From Actinomycetes bacterium (lineage in GTDB: Bacteria; Actinomycetota; Acidimicrobiia; Acidimicrobiales; RAAP-2): DNA of 7,343 nucleotides. Location of the stretch: NCBI GenBank assembly GCA_021807965.1, contig JAKBCI010000083.1, forward strand, positions 1 through 7,343. Reading direction: 5' to 3'. Position numbers and translations under genes: made by a program. This document shows positions 1-5,821 of the stretch, piece after piece (position 1 is the stretch's first letter; the number at the start of each line of letters is the position of its first letter). Below the pieces are notes generated by a model, which was not told the origin of the DNA, did no database searches, and worked only from the letters and a program-made list of their open reading frames with translations.

Positions 1-1
1 G

Positions 2-574
2 TTGCAGGCGGCCGTATCGCTCGAGGATGATGCGGTGGAGCTCGAAGACCTTCGCGGGCGTCGAATTGCGACGTCGCACCCGCGCATCGCGGCGACGGCG
101 CTCGGTGAGCGGGGCATCGAGGCGGACATCGTGCGCGTGGGTGGCGCGGTGGAGATCTCCCCGAAGCTCGGGCTCGCCGACGCCATCATCGATCTCGTCT
201 CGACCGGGAGCACCCTGCGGACTAACGGGTTGCGTTCGGTTGGCACGCTGTTCGAGTCTGAGGCGGTGCTGGTTGGGCGCAGCGGGTCAGACGACGTCGA
301 AGGTCGGCGTGTGCTGACGACGGTCCTCGGTAGCGTGACCAACGCTCGCGCCAACCGCTACCTACTGTTCAACGTCACGAGGGAACGACTAGCCGGGATC
401 ACCGCGATTCTGCCGACCAAGGGCTCACCGACGGTGATGGATCTGGCGACGCCGGGAACAGTGGCGGTTCACGCCCTCGTTCCCGCGGCCGACATCTGGT
501 CGCTGCTACCTGAATTGGAAGCCCGCGGGGCGAGTTCAATTCTTACCCTGCCCGTGGAACGGATGCTGCCGTGA
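2..574 (+). CDS. hisG: ATP phosphoribosyltransferase, long form, 5' end missing (HisG)
   Basis: HisG catalyses the first and committed step of histidine synthesis, joining ATP and PRPP to give phosphoribosyl-ATP in the cytoplasm. The frame is open at the left edge, so the true start lies outside; about 190 of an expected 280-290 residues are visible. The PRPP-binding signature is clear: EISPKLGLADAIIDLVSTGS, followed by TLRTNGL (residues 51-77 of the visible part), with the acidic residue D64 and the TGST loop at 68-71. From about residue 115 to the end lies a HisG C-terminal ACT-like domain (LPTKGSPTVMDL, then VAVHALV and a final VERMLP). That domain marks the long, hexameric form, which is normally feedback-inhibited by histidine, so it should not need HisZ. 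The stop overlaps the hisD start by 4 nt (GTGA). Confidence 0.95.
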   Translation: MQAAVSLEDDAVELEDLRGRRIATSHPRIAATALGERGIEADIVRVGGAVEISPKLGLADAIIDLVSTGSTLRTNGLRSVGTLFESEAVLVGRSGSDDVEGRRVLTTVLGSVTNARANRYLLFNVTRERLAGITAILPTKGSPTVMDLATPGTVAVHALVPAADIWSLLPELEARGASSILTLPVERMLP

Positions 575-1629
575 GTCGACCAGTGGTTACGAGCGGTCAG
601 TTCACAATCGACGAGATCGTGGCCGACGTTCGTGCGCGCGGCGACGAGGCGGTAGCGCAGTGGTCACAGCGACTCGACGCGACGACCTCGACGTCACCCG
701 AGCGAGCCCGCGCGTACGGCGACGTGCCCACCGCGGCGATCATGGCCGCCGCCGACTCGGTGGCGCGATGGCACCAAGCGCAGCGCCCGAGCGATGTCGT
801 GCTCGAGGTGACTCCGGGCGTGACCCTCGAGCGACGATGGGTACCGCTGCGGTCGGTCGGCATCTACGTACCCAGTGGGCTCGTGTCGTCACTGATCATG
901 ACGGCGGTGCCGGCGCGCGAGGCCGGCGTCGAGCGAATTGTCGTGTGCACGCCCCCCCGAGGCTCTCAGGCGGTGGCGGCGGCCGCGGCGCTGCTCGGCG
1001 TCGACGAGGTCTGGGCGATTGGCGGCGCTCAGGCGATCGCCGCGATGGCGTACGGAACGGCGTCGATTCCCAAAGTTGACAAGATCGTCGGTCCCGGAGG
1101 TGGTGCGGTCAACACCGCGAAACTACTAGTCAGTCGCGACGTTGCCATCGACCTGCCGGCGGGGCCGAGCGAAGTAGTCGTGGTCGCCGACGACGACGTC
1201 GATGAGCGCCTCGTCCAGCAAGAGCTCGCCGCGCAGATGGAGCACGGGCCAGATTCGCGCGCCCATGTCGTACGCGTCGGTGATGACCTCGAGGCCGCTC
1301 TCGCCGAAGTCGAAGACTACGCCGCCGAGCACGTGGCACTGTTGGGGGTGCGGGCCGAGTCGCTGGCGCAGCGTATCCGTAACGCCGGCGCCATCTTCGT
1401 CGGGCCGTTCGCGCCCGTGCCCGCGGGCGACTACGCCACCGGCGCCAATCACGTGTTGCCGACCGGTGGCTGGGCCCGATCGACGGGCGGGCTCGGACTA
1501 GAGACGTTCATGAAGGCGTTGACCATTCAGCGCGTGAGCGAAGAAGGTCTGGCTCGCCTCGCGCCGACGATTGAGGCGCTGGCCGATCTAGAAGGCATGC
1601 CCATGCACAAGGCAACGGCTCGGCGATGA
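571..1629 (+). CDS. hisD: Histidinol dehydrogenase, unusually compact (HisD)
   Basis: HisD performs the last two oxidations, L-histidinol to histidinal to histidine, with NAD+ and zinc. Motifs in order: ARGDEAV (22-28), SVGIYVPSG (95-103), GGAQAIAA (151-158), KVDKIVGPG (168-176), DLPAGPSEV (194-202), AQMEHGPDS (221-229), AEHV (252-255), AGDYATGANHVLPT (285-298) and MHK (345-347). By alignment from memory to E. coli HisD, the zinc ligands are Q222, H225, D287 and H346 and the catalytic pair is E253/H254, so all are kept. The protein has 352 residues against about 430 usually. It lacks about 23 at the N-terminus and about 36 between H225 and E253, while the spacing from E253 to H346 is the same as in E. 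coli. The usual GPGN is GPGG here. The GTG start overlaps the hisG stop, and the stop overlaps the next ATG (ATGA). I infer an active but reduced enzyme. Confidence 0.93.
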   Translation: MSRPVVTSGQFTIDEIVADVRARGDEAVAQWSQRLDATTSTSPERARAYGDVPTAAIMAAADSVARWHQAQRPSDVVLEVTPGVTLERRWVPLRSVGIYVPSGLVSSLIMTAVPAREAGVERIVVCTPPRGSQAVAAAAALLGVDEVWAIGGAQAIAAMAYGTASIPKVDKIVGPGGGAVNTAKLLVSRDVAIDLPAGPSEVVVVADDDVDERLVQQELAAQMEHGPDSRAHVVRVGDDLEAALAEVEDYAAEHVALLGVRAESLAQRIRNAGAIFVGPFAPVPAGDYATGANHVLPTGGWARSTGGLGLETFMKALTIQRVSEEGLARLAPTIEALADLEGMPMHKATARR

Positions 1630-3146
1630 GTTACCCTAAGCCGCTCGAGGCCTACCAGTGGCCCCCGTCCAACGAGCGCATCGCCGAGTCGGTCGGCCTC
1701 GACCCTCGGCGAATCATTCGCTTTGACGGCAACGTGCCGCCCGCCCCCCCCGCGTCGGCGCGGCCGGCCGCAATTGCGGCGGCCCTCGCCGACGTCAACG
1801 AGTATGACCGCGGACGCTACGAGCCACTGCGCACCGCGATCGCGGCCCGTCACGGGCTCGGCGTTGACCACGTCGCGCTCGGCGCGGGCAGCGACGAGTT
1901 CATTGTCCTCGTTGCGCGGTTGTTCGCCAGCGGCGGCACGATTGCGACGGTTCCGACACGTTCGTATTCGATGTACCGATTCGCCGCGGCCATGGCCGGA
2001 GCAACGATCATCGACGAGCCTGCCGCGGCCGATCTCGTGTTCGTCTGTCGTCCCAACAACCCAACCGGCGAACTGCCCGACGTTCCAAATGTTCGTGGCC
2101 AGTTGGTGATCGACGAGGCTTACGCCGACTACGCGGGTGTCGACGCCCTTGACCGGATTGTCGACGGGGCCATCATCTTGCGAACCTTTTCCAAGGCCTT
2201 CGGCTTGGCCAGTGCGCGGGTGGGCTACGCCTTGGCCGAGCCCGAGCGAATCGCGATCCTCTCGTCCCGTCAGGCCCCGCTGTCGGTATCGTCACTCTCC
2301 GCGGCGCTGGCCCTCGCGGCCCTGGCCAACCCGCCCGACGTGTCGGCGCAGGTCGCCGAGCGCGAGCGGCTCACGCGGGCCCTCGACGGGCTCGGTCTGA
2401 CGCCGGTCGAGTCGCACGCCAACTTCGTCTTCATCCCGATGGACGATCCCCAGTCGCTCGTGGACGCCCTGCTCCCGTACGGCCTCGTGCTTCGGGCGTT
2501 CGCGGGTGGACTGCGGATCAGTGTGCGTGACGAGGCCGATGACGACGTCCTGCTCGCGACGCTCGCTCACGTCGTGCGCGGTGATCCGCTCACGCCGGCC
2601 GGCGTGCGTCACCGGCGGGCAACGGCGGAGACGCGCATCACGGTACGGCTGCGCCTGGCTGGCGAGGGCCGAGTGCTCGTGCAGACCGGTGAGGGCTTCT
2701 ACGATCACATGCTCCAGCAGCTGGCCTTTCACGCGGGCATGGACCTGCGGGTCGATGGCGTGGGCGACCCCGAGACGGGGGATCATCACACCGTCGAGGA
2801 TACGATGCGCGCCTTCGGCGAGGCGCTCGACGACGCACTCGGCGACCGGCGGGGCTACGCGCGCTACGGCGAGGCTCGCGTGCCGATGGACGAGGCGCTT
2901 GCGCACGCCGTCGTGGACCTCTCTGGTCGCGCGACGGCGACCCTGCGGATCGAACCCGATCCCGGCATGGCAGCTCACGCGCTGGAATCATTGGTTCAGA
3001 CCGCCCGCATCACCCTGCACGTGACCGCGACCGGCAGCAACGCCCACCACGTCGCAGAGGCGGCCTTTAAGGCAGTCGGTCGGGCACTGGCGCAGGCCCT
3101 CGTTCGAGACGGCAACCTCATTCGGTCGACCAAAGGCACGTTGTGA
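1626..3146 (+). CDS. hisCB: Fused histidinol-phosphate aminotransferase / imidazoleglycerol-phosphate dehydratase (HisC-HisB)
   Basis: One uninterrupted frame of 506 residues encodes two enzymes acting back to back: HisB dehydrates imidazole glycerol phosphate to imidazole acetol phosphate, and HisC transaminates that to histidinol phosphate. Residues 1-318 are a class I/II PLP aminotransferase: CRPNNPTG (N145), DEAYADY (D163, Y166), FSKAFGLASARVGY with the PLP lysine K190 and R198, and the substrate arginine in GLRISV (R297). Residues 327-506 are a full dehydratase domain: FYDHML (H361), GDHHTVED (H387, H388, E391), MDEALA, VDLSGR, ITLHV (H465), NAHHVAEAAFKA (H474, H475, E478) and a terminal STKG. 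All eight expected metal ligands are present. The linker is only about 10 residues. The HisC part is short (family about 350-370), mainly around residues 128-160. The E. coli bifunctional HisB is a different fusion (phosphatase plus dehydratase); no phosphatase domain is seen here. The ATG overlaps the hisD stop. Confidence 0.94.
   Translation: MSYPKPLEAYQWPPSNERIAESVGLDPRRIIRFDGNVPPAPPASARPAAIAAALADVNEYDRGRYEPLRTAIAARHGLGVDHVALGAGSDEFIVLVARLFASGGTIATVPTRSYSMYRFAAAMAGATIIDEPAAADLVFVCRPNNPTGELPDVPNVRGQLVIDEAYADYAGVDALDRIVDGAIILRTFSKAFGLASARVGYALAEPERIAILSSRQAPLSVSSLSAALALAALANPPDVSAQVAERERLTRALDGLGLTPVESHANFVFIPMDDPQSLVDALLPYGLVLRAFAGGLRISVRDEADDDVLLATLAHVVRGDPLTPAGVRHRRATAETRITVRLRLAGEGRVLVQTGEGFYDHMLQQLAFHAGMDLRVDGVGDPETGDHHTVEDTMRAFGEALDDALGDRRGYARYGEARVPMDEALAHAVVDLSGRATATLRIEPDPGMAAHALESLVQTARITLHVTATGSNAHHVAEAAFKAVGRALAQALVRDGNLIRSTKGTL
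3132..3136 (+). promoter_or_regulatory. Probable Shine-Dalgarno for hisH
   Basis: AAAGG lies 6 nt before the GTG start of hisH, inside the last codons of hisCB. It is a modest match. The hisD, hisCB and hisF starts have no clear site, which fits re-initiation through the overlapping stop and start codons. Confidence 0.4.
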
Positions 3147-3697
3147 ATGACGTCGTAATTGTCGACTACGGAGCAGGCAACACGCGGTCGGTGCGGGCGA
3201 CCCTCGCTCGGCTAGGACATTCGAGTGTGGTGAGCGCTGACCCGGCGATGATCTCGTCAGCGTGGTACGTGGTGCTGCCCGGCGTCGGTTCGGCCCGCAG
3301 CGCGATGACCCACCTCACCGACACGGGCGCCGCGCAGGCGCTGCGCGAGCGCGTCGAGGTGCACCGCCCGGTGCTCGGCATCTGTCTCGGCCTGCAGCTC
3401 GCCCTGACGTGGAGCGCGGAAGACGGCGGCGTCGAAGGACTCGATATCGTCCCCGGACGCGTGGTGCGTCTCGTCGAGGAGCGGGTGCCACGCTTGGGGT
3501 GGTCGCTCGTTGAGCCGTGGGACGAGGTCTACTACTTCGCGCACTCCTACGCTGCGGTCACGTCCGATGCCGTGGCGAGTGCCGACGGTGTGGTAGCCGC
3601 CGTGTCGCGCGGCACGTTTCTCGGCGTCCAGTTCCACCCCGAAAAGAGCGGCCCCGCCGGGCTCGCGTTCTTGGACCGATGCCTCTCCCACGCCTGA
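3143..3697 (+). CDS. hisH: Imidazole glycerol phosphate synthase, glutamine amidotransferase subunit (HisH)
   Basis: HisH hydrolyses glutamine and passes ammonia to HisF within the IGP synthase heterodimer. The class I glutaminase triad is visible: the nucleophile C81 in LGICLGLQL, and H165 and E167 in GVQFHPEKS. Other family marks are DYGAGN near the start (8-13), the oxyanion-strand PGVGS (46-50), PRLGW (116-120) and YFAHSY (130-135). At 184 residues it is slightly short against about 196-215; part of the shortening lies between PRLGW and YFAHSY. The GTG start overlaps the hisCB stop by 4 nt (GTGA), and the 3' end overlaps hisF by 19 nt in another frame, which suits tightly coupled production of the two subunits. 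hisA, often found directly downstream of hisH, is absent. Confidence 0.94.
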   Translation: MNDVVIVDYGAGNTRSVRATLARLGHSSVVSADPAMISSAWYVVLPGVGSARSAMTHLTDTGAAQALRERVEVHRPVLGICLGLQLALTWSAEDGGVEGLDIVPGRVVRLVEERVPRLGWSLVEPWDEVYYFAHSYAAVTSDAVASADGVVAAVSRGTFLGVQFHPEKSGPAGLAFLDRCLSHA

Positions 3698-4431
3698 TCC
3701 CGTGCCTGGACGTGGCGCGTGGCCGGGTCGTGAAAGGAGTGAATTTCGTTGGCCTTCGCGACGTTGGCGATCCCGTGGCACTCGCCGTTCACTACAGCAC
3801 CGGCGGTGCCGATGAGCTCGTGCTCTTGGACATCGCGGCGACGCCCGACGAGGCTGACACGATGACGACCGTCGTGCGTTCCGTGGCGGACGTCCTGGAC
3901 ATACCCTTCACCGTCGGCGGCGGCGTGCGCAGCGTCGATGACGCGTCGCGGATTATTGAGTCCGGAGCCGATCGGGTATCCCTGAACTCCGCCGCCGTGG
4001 GAGCACCCTCCCTGCTCGGGGCCATTGCCGAGCGATTTGGCTCCCAGGCGGTGGTCATCGCCATCGATAGCGGTGGTGGCGTGGTCTACACCCACGGTGG
4101 CCGCGTCCCCACCGATCGCCAAACGGTGGCGTGGGCGATCGAGGCCACCGAACGCGGGGCGGGCGAGATCTTGCTCACGTCAATTGACCACGACGGACGG
4201 CGAGAAGGCTTCGATCTCGCGTTGACCACTGAGGTTCGCCGCGCCGTCCGAGTTCCGGTCATTGCGTCGGGGGGCGCCGGTTCCGCCGAGCACGTGGCCG
4301 CGGCCCTTCGCGTGGCCGACGCCGCACTGGTTGCCTCGATCGTGCACGAGAATCCGGCGGGTCTGCCGGGGCTGCGCCGTGCGATCGAGGCCTGCGGAGT
4401 AAGTCTGCGGCCGTGGAAGGAGCCTTCGTGA
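3679..4431 (+). CDS. hisF: Imidazole glycerol phosphate synthase, cyclase subunit (HisF)
   Basis: HisF is the (beta/alpha)8 barrel that uses ammonia from HisH to convert PRFAR into imidazole glycerol phosphate and AICAR. The ATG at 3679 is chosen because it gives the family N-terminus MPLPRLIPCLDV...GRVVKG, although the frame stays open upstream within hisH. Both catalytic aspartates are in place, D11 in PCLDV and D130 in VIAID. The phosphate-binding loops are FTVGGGVRS (77-85) and IASGGAGS (195-202); LLTSIDHDG (165-173) is also typical. Of the residues known to gate ammonia in the Thermotoga enzyme, R5 and E46 are kept and the lysine near position 99 is R99. The 250-residue length is normal, so this gene does not share the compaction of HisD and HisC. 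It overlaps hisH by 19 nt and hisIE by 4 nt. Confidence 0.95.
   Translation: MPLPRLIPCLDVARGRVVKGVNFVGLRDVGDPVALAVHYSTGGADELVLLDIAATPDEADTMTTVVRSVADVLDIPFTVGGGVRSVDDASRIIESGADRVSLNSAAVGAPSLLGAIAERFGSQAVVIAIDSGGGVVYTHGGRVPTDRQTVAWAIEATERGAGEILLTSIDHDGRREGFDLALTTEVRRAVRVPVIASGGAGSAEHVAAALRVADAALVASIVHENPAGLPGLRRAIEACGVSLRPWKEPS
4415..4422 (+). promoter_or_regulatory. Strong Shine-Dalgarno for hisIE
   Basis: GGAAGGAG lies 5 nt upstream of the GTG at 4428, inside the last codons of hisF. It is the best ribosome binding site in the operon and decides the hisIE start against the in-frame GTG at 4413, which the motif itself abuts. Confidence 0.75.
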
Positions 4432-4970
4432 GTGAGCTGCGAGCGGCGATCGTGCAAGACGACGAGTCAGGTCGCGTATTGATGCTGGGTTGGATGGACG
4501 ACGACGCGCTAGCGCTCACGCGCGAGACGGGATACGTGCACTTCTTCTCGCGCTCGCGCCAGCGGCTCTGGAAAAAGGGTGAGTCCTCGGGCAATACGCT
4601 TCGCGTCGTCGAGATAGTCCGTGACTGCGACGACGACGCGGTGCTCGTGCGCGCGCGCGCGGACGGACCAACGTGCCACGACGGCTCCACGTCATGCTTC
4701 ACGCCGTGGCTCTGGCGGACCATCCTGCGCCGCGAGGCTGACGCGGCGCCCAACTCGTACGTCGCGTCGTCGTTGCGCGCCGGGGTGGCGTTCACGGCTC
4801 GCAAGGTCGGTGAGGAGGCGGTGGAAGTCGCAGTGGCCGCCTTGAGCGAGAGCGACGAGCGCGTGATTGGCGAAGCGGCGGATCTCTGGTTCCACCTGTT
4901 GCTGCTGCTGCGCAGTCGCAACCTCGATCCCGCAGCGGTCGAGGATGAGCTGCGACGCCGTCAACGCTGA
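4428..4970 (+). CDS. hisIE: Bifunctional phosphoribosyl-AMP cyclohydrolase / phosphoribosyl-ATP pyrophosphatase (HisIE)
   Basis: This enzyme catalyses steps 2 and 3 of the pathway: the HisE part cleaves PR-ATP to PR-AMP, and the HisI part opens the adenine ring. The HisI domain (about 1-98) shows AIVQDDESGRVLMLGWMDDD, FFSRSR, LWKKGESSGN, the metal site DCDDDA (66-71) and the cysteine motif CHDGSTSC (C83, C90). The HisE domain (about 108-165) shows SYVASSL, the all-alpha MazG-like RKVGEEAVEV (E129, E130, E133) and GEAADLWFHLL (E149, D152). The GTG at 4428 is preferred over an in-frame GTG at 4413 because it follows a strong GGAAGGAG by 5 nt and makes the same GTGA overlap seen at hisG/hisD and hisCB/hisH. 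The 180 residues are compact for this fusion, which is usually a little over 200. This is the last his gene here. Confidence 0.94.
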   Translation: MSELRAAIVQDDESGRVLMLGWMDDDALALTRETGYVHFFSRSRQRLWKKGESSGNTLRVVEIVRDCDDDAVLVRARADGPTCHDGSTSCFTPWLWRTILRREADAAPNSYVASSLRAGVAFTARKVGEEAVEVAVAALSESDERVIGEAADLWFHLLLLLRSRNLDPAAVEDELRRRQR

Positions 4971-5047
4971 ATCGCGTCACCGGTCACGTCGAAACGGTTG
5001 GGCAACGTTCATCGCACCGCAGCGGAGTCGTCACCGATCGTTCATGT

Positions 5048-5644
5048 GTGGCCCCTAAACGACGTCTCAGGCACGCAGACACCCAGAAACCACGAACTCG
5101 CCGCGCGCGGCTCGCCGCAGCGATCCGCGTCGCGGCCGCTTCGTTGCCACTGAGCACGTTGGAGGCCGGAGCCTCGGCGAAGGCCAACGGACCGACCCTC
5201 GTCGTGTACTCGGCGCAAGGCTACGACTCGGCCACGGTCAAGGCCTTCAACGCCACGAACCCGGGCTTCAACGTGACGTTAAACGACAACTCAACGGGAC
5301 CCTGCTCCGGTAGATCCAAGTTGAGGGCAGCCACCCTACGTGGGGCGTACTCTGGGTCGACGGCGCTCAGGCCTTCGCGCAACTCGACCGCGAGGGACTG
5401 TTGGCCAAGCACATCGTGCCCGCGGTGAACTTCACCGCGGTCGGTCGGGCCAACATCCCGGCCGACGGCAGCCACGTGCCGACCGGCCTGACCGCGACGG
5501 GCGCTCTCGTTTGCGACTCCTCGCAGATCAAGCCATTCCAGCTGCCCACGACCTGGGCCGATCTGCTGAAGCCGCAGTACAAGGGGATGCTCGGCATGAA
5601 CGATCCGACGACGTGGGGCCCGACGTACCCGTTGATCGCCGGCG
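5048..5644 (+). pseudogene. Broken substrate-binding protein of an iron(III)/aminoethylphosphonate-type ABC importer
   Basis: The intact ancestor would capture its ligand outside the membrane. From the GTG at 5048 comes an arginine-rich start, a poor signal-like stretch ending ASAKA, and the mature start TLVVYSAQGYD...KAFNATNPGFNV...STGP. At about 5302 the frame shifts as if one base were lost; the text resumes LLR-stop-IQVEGSHPTW, with TAG (5311-5313) where the family usually has lysine. It then reads well: LWVDGAQAFAQLDREGLL, VPTGLTATGALV, TTWADLLKPQYKGMLGMNDP and GPTYPLIAGV. Just after that, near 5644, similarity stops and a permease-like tail begins in another frame. About 200 of roughly 340 residues remain. 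The h-region carries an arginine and no ribosome binding site precedes the start, both fitting decay. The family is clear; the exact substrate is not. Confidence 0.78.
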
Positions 5645-5821
5645 TCGGTCACCATTCAGACCTACCTCGCTAATTTCCAGCTCGGGACTGGCACGGCGAT
5701 GACGGTGTTGACGCTGGGTGAGATGCTCCGCGCGATCGGCATCGCCATGGGGCTCTTTCGGTTGGTGACGCCAAAGGGGTGGCGCCGTGTTGGTTGGAAC
5801 GGGGTGGGGTTGTGTCGGTAA
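5645..5821 (+). pseudogene. C-terminal remnant of an ABC permease
   Basis: Reading from about 5645 in the frame that ends at TAA 5819-5821 gives about 58 codons, starting TIQTYLANFQLGTGTAM. A hydrophobic stretch (TVLTLGEMLRAIGIAMGLF) follows, then a basic tail (LVTPKGWRRVG). This resembles the final transmembrane helix and cytoplasmic tail of the two-domain permeases that accompany such binding proteins. It has no start codon context of its own and is joined directly to the truncated binding-protein text. The simplest reading is a deletion that removed the end of the binding protein and almost all of the permease. Its stop overlaps the possible GTG start of the ATPase at 5812, the arrangement expected in a functional ancestor. 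The permease identity rests on a short stretch and on position between the other two components. Confidence 0.5.

Larger units (their letters stand above)
2..4970 (+). other. Histidine biosynthesis operon with all junctions overlapping
   Basis: Six genes on one strand, hisG-D-CB-H-F-IE, with no untranslated spacing. Overlaps are 4 nt at hisG/hisD (GTGA), hisD/hisCB (ATGA), hisCB/hisH (GTGA) and hisF/hisIE (GTGA), and 19 nt at hisH/hisF. One transcript and translational coupling are inferred. The promoter and any attenuator would lie left of the window. HisA and histidinol-phosphate phosphatase must be supplied from elsewhere. Downstream, 4971-5047 shows no convincing hairpin plus T-run, so the transcript end is not defined. 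Confidence 0.88.

Noticed and set aside
2292..2978. Long open frame on the - strand (228 codons) opposite hisCB
   Set aside because: It lies entirely opposite a well-supported gene in GC-rich DNA, where antisense frames stay open by chance. The product is arginine-rich and shows no recognisable domain.
3517..3678. Upstream extension of the hisF frame to 3517
   Set aside because: The extra 54 residues are low-complexity and lie inside hisH; the ATG at 3679 gives the exact family N-terminus.
4413..4427. GTG 4413 as the start of hisIE
   Set aside because: The strong GGAAGGAG at 4415-4422 sits after it and at the right distance from GTG 4428, which also repeats the GTGA overlap used elsewhere.
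4898..4913. CTG/TTG run as a microsatellite
   Set aside because: It encodes the leucine-rich helix that normally follows the EAADL motif of HisE, so the protein sequence explains it.
4259..4921. 220-codon open frame on the - strand opposite hisF and hisIE
   Set aside because: A serine/arginine-rich shadow of two clear genes.
4971..5047. Terminator or promoter between hisIE and the pseudogene cassette
   Set aside because: Only short repeats (such as GTCAC twice at about 4976-4987) were seen; there is no stable stem with a T-run and no convincing -10/-35 pair.
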